From: Macrostomum hystrix | Lineage: Eukaryota; Platyhelminthes; Macrostomidae | NCBI GenBank assembly: GCA_950097015.1 | Contig: CATNEN010000005.1 | Coordinates: 4,269,501 to 4,333,500, forward strand | Direction of reading: 5' to 3' | Length of the DNA: 64,000 nucleotides | In this document: positions 55,676 to 64,000 of the stretch, in pieces | Layout of the letters: each line of letters starts with the position of its first letter | Numbering within the stretch: the first letter of the stretch is position 1 | Program-made: the position numbers and the translations under genes | The notes under the pieces: model-generated | Told to the model about the DNA's origin: nothing | The model's database searches: none | Seen by the model: only the letters and a program-made list of their open reading frames with translations

Positions 55676-58600
55676 GGAGAGGAGAGTAGGGTGGAGGGAA
55701 GGAGAGTAGGGTGGAGGGAAGGAGAGTAGGGTGGAGGGAAGGAGAGTAGGGTGAAGGAATGGAGAGTGGGGTGAAGGGATGGGGAGTAGGGTGAAGGGAG
55801 GGAGAGTAGGGTGAAGGGATGGAGAGTAGGGTGAAGGGATGGAGAGTAGGGTGGAGAGAAGGAGAGTAGGGTGAAGGAATGGAGAGTAGGGTGGAGGGAA
55901 GGAGAGTAGGGTGAAGGAATGGAGAGTAGTGTGAAGGGATGGAGAGTAGGGTGAAGGGAGGGAGAGTAGGGTGAAGGGAGGGAGAGTAGTGTGAAGGGAA
56001 GGAGAGTAGGGTGAAGGGAAGGTGAGTAGGGTGAAGGGATGGAGAGTAGGGTGAAGGGATGTAGACTAGGGTGAAGGGAGGGAGAGTAGTGTGAAGGGAG
56101 GGATAATAGGGTGGAAGGAAGGAGAGTAGGGTGAAGGAATGGAGAGTAGGGTGGAGGGAAGGAGAGTAGGGTGGAGGGAAGGAGAGTAGGGTGAAGGAAT
56201 GGAGAGTAGGGTGGAGGGAAGGAGAGTAGGGTGGAGGGAAGGAGAGTAGGGTGAAGGGAAGGAGAGTAGTGTGAAGGGATGGAGAGTAGTGTGAAGGGAT
56301 GGAGAGTAGGGTGAAGGGATGGAGAGTAGAGTGAAGGGATGGAGAGTAGGGTGAAGGGAGGGAGAGTAGGGTGAAGGGAGGGAGAGTGGGGTGAAGGAAT
56401 GGAGAGTAGGGTGGAGGGAAGGAGAGTAGGGTGAAGGAATGGAGAGTAGTGTGAAGGGAAGGAGAGTAGTGTGAAGGGAAGGAGAGTAGGGTGAAGGAAT
56501 GGAGAGTAGGGTGGAGGGAAGGAGAGTAGGGTGGAGGGAAGGAGAGTAGGGTGAAGGGAAGGAGAGTAGTGTGAAGGGATGGAGAGTAGTGTGAAGGGAT
56601 GGAGAGTAGGGTGAAGGGATGGAGAGTAGAGTGAAGGGATGGAGAGTAGGGTGAAGGGAGGGAGAGTAGGGTGAAGGGAGGGAGAGTGGGGTGAAGGAAT
56701 GGAGAGTAGGGTGGAGGGAAGGAGAGTAGGGTGAAGGAATGGAGAGTAGGGTGGAGGGAAGGAGAGTAGTGTGAAGGGAAGGAGAGTAGGGTGGAGGGAA
56801 GGAGAGTAGGGTGAAGGGAAGGAGAGTAGGGTGAAGGGATGGAGAGTAGGGTGAAGGGAGGGAGAGTAGGGTGAAGGGAAGGAGAGTAGTGTGAAGGGAA
56901 GGAGAGTAGTGTGAAGGGAGGGATAGTAGGGTGAAGGGAAGGTGAGTAGGGTGAAAAGAAGGAGAGTGGGGTGAAAGAATGGAGAGTAGGGTGAAGGGAA
57001 GGTGAGTAGTGTGAAAAGAAGGAGAGTAGGGTGAAAGAATGGAGAGTAGGGTGAAGGGAGGGATAATAGGGTGAAGGGAAGGAGAGTAGGATGAAGGGAA
57101 GGTGAGTAGTGTGAAAAGAAGGAGAGTAGTGTGAAGGGATGGAGAGTAGGGTGAAGGGATGGAGAGTAGTGTGAAGGGAAGGAGAGTAGTGTGAAGGGAT
57201 GGAGAGTAGGGTGAAGGGATGGAGAGTAGTGTGAAGGGAAGGTGAGTAGGGTGAAGGGAAGGAGAGTAGAGTGAAGGGAAGGTGAGTAGGGTGAAGGGAG
57301 GGAGAGTAGGGTGAAGGGAAGGTGAGTAGTGTGAAAAGAAGGAGAGTAGGGTGAAGGGATGGAGAGTAGTGTGAAGGGAAGGTGAGTAGGGTGAAGGGAA
57401 GGAGAGTAGAGTGAAGGGAAGGTGAGTAGGGTGAAGGGAGGGAGAGTAGGGTGAAGGGAAGGTGAGTAGTGTGAAAAGAAGGAGAGTAGGGTGAAGGGAT
57501 GGAGAGTAGTGTGAAGGGAAGGTGAGTAGGGTGAAGGGAAGGAGAGTAGAGTGAAGGGAAGGTGAGTAGGGTGAAGGGAGGGAGAGTAGGGTGAAGGGAA
57601 GGTGAGTAGTGTGAAAAGAAGGAGAGTAGGGTGAAGGGATGGAGAGTAGTGTGAAGGGAAGGTGAGTAGGGTGAAGGGAAGGAGAGTAGAGTGAAGGGAA
57701 GGTGAGTAGGGTGAAGGGAGGGAGAGTAGGGTGAAGGGAAGGTGAGTAGTGTGAAAAGAAGGAGAGTGGGGTGAAGGGATGGAGAGTAGGGTGAAGGGAT
57801 GGAGAGTAGTGTGAAGGGAAGGTGAGTAGGGTGAAGGGAAGGAGAGTAGAGTGAAGGGAAGGTGAGTAGGGTGAAGGGAGGGAGAGTAGGGTGAAGGGAA
57901 GGTGAGTAGTGTGAAAAGAAGGAGAGTAGGGTGAAGGGAAGGTGAGTAGTGTGAAAAGAAGGAGAGTAGGGTGAAGGGATGGAGAGTAGTGTGAAGGGAA
58001 GGTGAGTAGGGTGAAGGGAAGGAGAGTAGAGTGAAGGGAAGGTGAGTAGGGTGAAGGGAGGGAGAGTAGGGTGAAGGGAAGGTGAGTAGTGTGAAAAGAA
58101 GGAGAGTAGGGTGAAGGGATGGAGAGTAGTGTGAAGGGAAGGTGAGTAGGGTGAAGGGAAGGAGAGTAGAGTGAAGGGAAGGTGAGTAGGGTGAAGGGAG
58201 GGAGAGTAGGGTGAAGGGAAGGTGAGTAGTGTGAAAAGAAGGAGAGTGGGGTGAAGGGATGGAGAGTAGGGTGAAGGGATGGAGAGTAGTGTGAAGGGAA
58301 GGTGAGTAGGGTGAAGGGAAGGAGAGTAGAGTGAAGGGAAGGTGAGTAGGGTGAAGGGAGGGAGAGTAGGGTGAAGGGAAGGTGAGTAGTGTGAAAAGAA
58401 GGAGAGTGGGGTGAAGGGATGGAGAGTAGGGTGAAGGGATGGAGAGTAGTGTGAAGGGAAGGTGAGTAGGGTGAAGGGAAGGAGAGTAGAGTGAAGGGAA
58501 GGTGAGTAGGGTGAAGGGAGGGAGAGTAGGGTGAAGGGAAGGTGAGTAGTGTGAAAAGAAGGAGAGTAGGGTGAAGGGATGGAGAGTAGTGTGAAGGGAA

Positions 58601-58900
58601 GGTGAGTAGGGTGAAGGGAAGGAGAGTAGAGTGAAGGGAAGGTGAGTAGGGTGAAGGGAGGGAGAGTAGGGTGAAGGGAAGGTGAGTAGTGTGAAAAGAA
58701 GGAGAGTGGGGTGAAGGGATGGAGAGTAGGGTGAAGGGATGGAGAGTAGTGTGAAGGGAAGGTGAGTAGGGTGAAGGGAAGGAGAGTAGAGTGAAGGGAA
58801 GGTGAGTAGGGTGAAGGGAGGGAGAGTAGGGTGAAGGGAAGGTGAGTAGTGTGAAAAGAAGGAGAGTGGGGTGAAAGAATGGAGATTATGGTGAAGGTAA
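55676..58900. repeat. 3.2 kb G-rich minisatellite, 20-base unit with 140/160-base higher-order repeats
   Basis: About 160 units of GGAGAGTAGGGTGAAGGGAA and variants, almost free of C on the plus strand. From about 57,241 to 58,860 variants recur in a fixed order, giving a 140-base higher-order repeat (seven units), in places extended to 160 bases. Confidence 0.95.
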
Positions 58901-58904
58901 GGGG

Positions 58905-59915
58905 AGTTGGGTGATGGGAAAATGTTTGGGATAGAGGAAAGATTATTGTTAAGCGAAGGAGAGTGTTACTAAGGGAAGGAGTGTATAGTTATGAAAGGAG
59001 AGAATGGGTCAGGGGTAGAATAGCATGGTAAAAGAATATAAAGTAAAGCAGAAGCGGGCATTGATTCAGAAAGTGTTTGTAGTCAAGTGAAAGCAGTTGT
59101 TTCTACTATGATGAACAGAATCCATATGCTATCTTTATGACGCCGCTTCAAAGAACACACCAGTAGCCAGTAGCCAGTCAGCCAGCCCAGTGAAGCGGGC
59201 TAGCTAAGTCTAATTAATAATTAAGGTCTTATGCAAAATACCTTATGCAAGACCGTTGCAAATCCAACAGACTTCTCCCTACTTATATAGTGGCCATTGG
59301 GACGACTGAGATTTGGGAAGAAAATGTACTTTTCTATTTATAAGCGTTCCATGTTATCAGTGTGCGGCAATCGACAAGTTTTTTCGAGGCATTGCTTATT
59401 GTTATAGAGGAAGAAAATCAGATCGATAAAATAGTTTCGGCATGGGATTACAGAACCTGCAGGTGCTTACAACCGCCTTATCACCTTTGAGAGTTATTTT
59501 TTCACTGCGGAATGCCTTCTCATTATCTTTTATGACCATGTATATTTTATCTGAAAGAGGCGAAATTTCTTGTCAGATCAACCCTCTCTGTCTGTCTTGT
59601 CATCTCTGTCTACATGAGGCTAGTGTGAAGTGTTGATATATATACTTTTTGGCCTACTAGGGATTATCAGAGATAAGCCAAGCATTTGGTCGCTTCCTAT
59701 AGATTCTGTGTCGCTGCTTAGAAGAACAATTTTATATTGAGTATCGATTATTTTTGTAAGAGTTCTGGGAAATCTTGTGGCATTGCGCGTTCTAGCCACG
59801 GAGCTGTGAATATGAGAGCCTAGTGAGGCTACTCCTTGCCAAACAGACATTTTCTAGGCGTCATTTTCGATATTTTTTCATTTGCAGAAGCATGTGTCTC
59901 TCTGCTGTTGCTAAT
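58905..59915. other. Intergenic stretch, no gene seen
   Basis: The repeat decays gradually to about 59,060, then unique sequence with a small CCAGTAGCCAGTAGCCAGTC repeat at about 59,160. No supported gene. Confidence 0.4.
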
Positions 59916-59924
59916 TGATCTGTA

Positions 59925-60150
59925 GGCTGCGTACGGCTGTTCAGTCCATGGACTGGGGGGGACGCCACACCCACTCTCAGTTATCCCAGCTAATGCTGTT
60001 TCCCATTAAACAGCTGGGTGAACTGAAGCAATGCAGATTTATGCGTCTTGCTAAAGGAATCAAATTGTTCCAGTGGAGTCAGGAATCGAACCCCGGCCGG
60101 ACCTTCAAGTCACGAGTCCATCTCTCTAATCAATAGACTAAAACTCCTTG
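59925..60150 (-). mobile_element. tRNA-derived SINE, family 2
   Basis: Same blocks as other family 2 copies: GTTCAGTCCATGGACTGGGG, AAACAGCTGGGTGAACTGAA, GGAGTCAGGAATCGAACCCC, with a damaged A-box end. Confidence 0.78.
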
Positions 60151-60154
60151 TTTT

Positions 60155-62218
60155 AATTATTGGAATTTAAAGAAACACAAAATCATTCTCCAAACATAAA
60201 AAATATTTTTATCAGAAACTTTCCTCGTTTTTGTTAAACCATGCTTTCAGTTAAGTGACTCATTGCGTAGAGTTCAAACAAAAAACTTTTTCTGACTCAA
60301 CATATTTGGACTATTATGGTATCATTTTCTCACTATATTCAGATGCAGTTTTTTAACAAGTAAATGGAGTTTACACGCTGTTAGTACATACATAATTTAT
60401 CTTACATACAAGAGAGAGTTTCAATGCATAAAATAAAATAAGTCTATAAAGTGTTTTTGCCGCGACTAGAATCACTTTGCTAAAAGTACATTTCAGCCTC
60501 TCAACCTAACTGACTGCATTGCCCATACACATCTCTTGTACGCACAGAGGCTGCCTAACCAGTAATTATTGATTGATTTTCTCTTAGCGAGGCTAAATTC
60601 TAATACGCAATTGCACTTTTAGAAAAATGCATGAAAAATAACGGTGACAAATTTTGTCTACAACTTTGTTAGGCCTATCCCAATGTCCATCGGTGCGAAT
60701 TTCTGGCTAACAGCAAATTGGTAAAGGAGTATTTATGTTGAAGCAGCAGTAATTTCTCTTGCTGGCTCTTGTGTTCGAGCTTAACTGTGAGCGACTTTTA
60801 TTCTGAAAAAGAATGATGGAGATTCGACATGCGAGCTATATCGGAATATCCGGGGTCCGGATGGCAGCGTTCTAAGCCGCAGCTGTCATCGCAAGTCTGC
60901 AGTCTTTCTTCCAGTAGGAAAAGAATGAAGAATGTTGCCTCAGCCTTTTCCCCATTTCGAATGCACTAGGCCTGCTGGTGTACCAGTATCACATTTGCAA
61001 TGTGTACCTATGCAGCTACGAGTAGTAGATGGTTGAAGACAGTCCCCCAAGCGAATGGCTACATGAATTTATGCGACAAGGCCATTGTGACCCAAGTTTG
61101 TGAGGCAGGGGGTTGATGTTGAAAGTAATACGGAGAGATAAAGAATTTAGTATTCGCGCAAGATAGGCGCGTTTCAAGAAAAGTGCTTTTTCATTTCCAA
61201 AATCCCAAACCCTTTGAACAAAAGTTCTAAATCTAAGCCACGAATTTCACACAGCAGGGACAAGTTCACACCTAGAGGGACAATATCCCATATCGAGTAC
61301 ACAGAATCTAAAAAGCTATCCTCGGGTTGTTTGTTCATCCTTATTCTTCATCTTTTCACTTTTCTGCCCGCCCTGCTTCGCACTGGATCGAGTGCTATTG
61401 CACAGCTCGTCCGCATCTGTCTGGAAACGAAGCATGGAAGGTCGTCACAGCGAGAAATTTTGACCGCCAGAGCCACCAAACGCGGCATACCGCGGCCGAG
61501 GGGTATAGAAAGAGCCCAGACAGCACGGTAAGAGCGAAGCGAGGAGGCTGCGACTGGGGAGAGGTGAAGAGCTTAGAATTTGATCCCTGGAGATTTGGGA
61601 GGCTGGTCCGCTGTGCCCCAGCGCCGAGCAATGCATGAGTTCCCATATCTTTCTCTGACTTAAATTTCTCGTCTCTCTGGCGACACCCCAATCTCCTAGC
61701 AAGCGGTTCTTCAGTTGCTGATTAAATTAGGCCAATAGTGTGGCTCTGTTGTGAGGCTTGAGCTCTATAGGATCGACGCTTGTCGATATCGGGCTGCTCT
61801 GTAATATCCCAGTTTTCCCGGCAGTTCTCTCGAACGGCATCGAGCAGGACCCATTGGGGACAGCTGGTCTGGAACCTCTCTTTGCCTCTCTTTTTGCATC
61901 TGTTGCTAGTCGGAATATATCAGCATATTTTGTGCTACTCCGTTTTTTGCCAATTTTAGAAGTTGTGGAATCTATTAAAACAGTTTCTGAAAAAACACAA
62001 ATAATCGATTGCACACGGAGCATCATTTCAGTGTGTAGACCCAACACCATCACAACCAACCAAAACGTGCGTCGAGTCGCGAGTCAAAAATCAGTCTATT
62101 GGACAGCCAATCCGGAAGATTCCCGATAAACCAAATATATAGAAGAGAGAGAAACTCGACGGCATCCTTTGATACCTCAGGAGGCGGTCTAAAATTTCTG
62201 CAAGACAGTCTGAGCGAC
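60155..62218. other. Upstream region of the right-hand gene
   Basis: AT-rich to about 61,000, then GC content rises toward the right-hand gene, as expected for a promoter and 5' UTR. Frames of about 100 codons at 61,214-62,129 have no domain signature and may be untranslated sequence. Confidence 0.35.
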
Positions 62219-64000
62219 ATGGCTAGTGCGACACCGCCGCCCGACGCACTGTTGGACGACGCTTCAACCGGAGCTGATTCTGCTTCAGCTGCTGCCGCTG
62301 CCGCTGCTGCTGCTGCGGCGCTTCGCTCGCTGGGCCTGCCGTCGCTTCTGCTGCGCCTCCTGCGCTCAATGTCCATCAGGCGGCGTCACCGGCTGCGCTG
62401 GCGAGTGCTGGCCGAGCCAGATGGCAGCGTCGGGCTGCAGCTCGACTGGCCGGCACCAAGCGGCAGCGGCGGCGGCGTGGCGATCTCCAGGCGAAAAAAG
62501 TTTTATCGGAAGAGCGGAAAGCGACAATCTGCCGGCAGAGGGGAGGCGAATTCTCGCTCAGATTTTTCGCATGCTGATGGCGATCTCAGGTGTGTTTTTG
62601 TCGGGAGTTGAGCTCGTTTAACTGGAGTCTACTTCGCTTGCCGGTTCCCCGCTGAGTTCTGTGCACGCGCACTTTTTTATCGTCTCCGAATCATAATTGT
62701 CCCTTTGAACAGTCCGAACCTTCTCAACGCTCAACCTCCACCCCCAACCGCATCATCTAGCCGCTGCAGCACGTCGACTCAAACTCCTTCAGCATGGCTG
62801 GCTCAGCACTGTCGCGGCTGCTGCTGTCTGCAGCTGTCTGGCCTTCCAAATCACTACTACTCCGGGAGTCACTGCGGTCAACAATCGCAGGCCCAATACC
62901 GAACAGAGCGCAGCCGAGAGCCCCAGCTGGAAGCTCAAATGGCTGCTGTGAAACGCAGCAGATCAGTGGAATGCGGACTTCGAGCCTCAATGAGTCCTGA
63001 CGTTGAGTCACCTGAAATGCTTTCTCAACTGCCCCACCTGTCGCACCTGCAGCACCATCCGCCGCCGCCTCCGCCGACCTCCGCAACGCTGTCCTCCTCG
63101 CAAGCGTCCTGCACTTTCGCCAGCTCTGTTTGCTACCGGGAGGCTGCCGTTGCCGCCGCTACCGCCGCGGCCGCAGCAGCGGCAGCCGCCGCCGCTAATG
63201 CAGTATCGTCGGTGACGTCACCGAATCCGCCGCGTCGCTCTGTCACCTTTCACGGGGGATCCAGGGCCTGCCAGCAGCATCATCATCACCACCATCATCA
63301 TCAGCATCAGTACCAGCAGCAGCACCAGTACCAGCACCAGCAGCCGTGCCCGTATCAGCACTTGAGGTGCCCATTCGAAAGTGACTGCGAATTTGCCGAA
63401 CGTGTCGTCCACGCCGGCGGCCGATTTCGCAGCCGGAGCAGCGCCGCCAGCTTTGGCGCCCGCCTGCTGCGTGAAGTTCGCGCTCGGGTTGGCGCTGCCG
63501 CAGCCGCGGGCCGTCGCACCGGAGCCACAGTGGTCAGCGGAAAATACTTTCGCAGCCTCTCCTATTGGTGCGGCAGCGGCGGTGGCGGCGGTGGCGACGG
63601 CGGCGTGGCCGGAGGTGGAGGAGGCGGCAGAGGAAGACGACACCGTGGAGTCATCGGCGCTAGCGATGAAGAGGACGATGCGGATGCGAACGATTTTGGT
63701 CCGCCTCTGAGCTCACTCTCAGACGAAAAACTCGAGCCTGCGAGGCCGCCGCCTCCGTTTCAGCGTCACATGATGTCGCCAACCCCGACTCCGCCGCCGC
63801 CGCCGCCACCAATGTCTAGTCATCGTCGGCACCCGATGATCTCATCGGCTCATAGACCTCGCAGCCTCGACCAGGCTTTCCAGGAGGGCAACCAGCTGAT
63901 GCAACCGATGCAGCAGCCGATGCCTCCGCCGGCACCGTCACAGCAGCAACGACAAAAGGCAAGAACGCTCAACCATTGGGACTTTATCGGCGGTGGTGGA
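62219..64000 (+). CDS. GC-rich gene for a low-complexity protein, runs off the right edge
   Basis: Exon 62219-62589 (from ATG) joins at AG|GTGTGT to exon 62761-64000 (acceptor CATCATCTAG) in phase, and the second exon stays open to the window edge for over 410 codons. The N-terminal part has an Ala run and a basic segment (LRSMSIRRRHRLRWRVLAEP). The second exon has VKRSRSVECGLRASMSPDVE, poly-Pro, an Ala run, RSVTFHGGSRACQQ, a His/Gln tract, a Gly-rich tract, an acidic patch (ASDEEDDADANDFGPP) and SLSDEKLEP. I do not recognise the family. Open frame despite high GC, the consistent splice junction and ordered low-complexity tracts support a real gene, probably a scaffold or nuclear regulator, but that is a guess. 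Confidence 0.6.

Noticed and set aside
61214-62129. Several frames of 100 to 120 codons upstream of the right-hand gene
   Set aside because: They overlap each other on both strands, lack domains and probably lie in promoter or untranslated sequence.
63218-63643. 141-codon minus-strand Ala-rich frame
   Set aside because: It is antisense to the long plus-strand exon; GC-rich DNA keeps both strands open.

Overview
The window is nuclear DNA from an invertebrate animal. Genes are split by short introns (about 60 to 1,300 bases) with normal GT-AG or GC-AG borders. There are tRNA-derived SINEs, LINE and Ty3/Gypsy fragments, several hAT-like DNA transposons, a Crypton-like recombinase exon and long minisatellites. 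A lophotrochozoan fits (the layout recalls clusters of lectin/immunoglobulin receptors in molluscs), but the species cannot be named from sequence alone. Only EMC2 is an unmistakable conserved housekeeping gene.

Positions 1-40,360 hold the main feature: a cluster of at least six paralogous single-pass membrane receptors, five on the minus strand and one on the plus strand, plus two broken relics and one or two orphan signal-peptide exons. I rebuilt the exons by splice site and phase; the five members lying wholly inside the window join into uninterrupted frames of 557, 448, 291, 440 and 435 residues. Each starts with a signal-peptide exon, then three exons that I read as a fucolectin/discoidin-like galactose-binding domain (WQSSS start, YHWxVxxL strand, AADIEIW strand, CG-x-T loop, final C-x-N/S-F-x-x-MWI strand). 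Depending on the member, next come a canonical immunoglobulin domain, a second cysteine-rich module with a W-x-C-x-x-C signature, a transmembrane exon and a cytoplasmic tail. Three members, and a spare duplicated terminal exon, end in a T-x-Y-x-x-I motif matching the immunoreceptor tyrosine switch motif (ITSM), preceded by a C-x-Y-x-x-hydrophobic motif. One member has a short tail without either motif. This looks like an innate-immune or self-recognition receptor cluster with signalling and non-signalling forms. I do not recognise this domain combination as a described family. Between the receptors sits one intronless seven-transmembrane receptor-like gene (22,698-24,017).

Positions 40,400-51,500 are gene-poor and transposon-rich. 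They contain a hAT-like MITE with an internal 16-base minisatellite, a 1.7 kb minisatellite of 18-base units, a decayed ankyrin-repeat fragment, two copies of a TA-flanked element each broken by a different insertion with a perfect 8-base target duplication, and another hAT-like element.

Positions 51,500-58,900 hold EMC2 (ER membrane protein complex subunit 2, TPR protein) on the plus strand. Four unrelated minisatellites fill its introns and 3' flank, ending in 3.2 kb of G-rich 20-base units with 140/160-base higher-order repeats. Positions 60,200-64,000 lead into a GC-rich gene on the plus strand that runs off the right edge and encodes a low-complexity Ala/Gly/Pro/His/Gln-rich protein that I cannot name.
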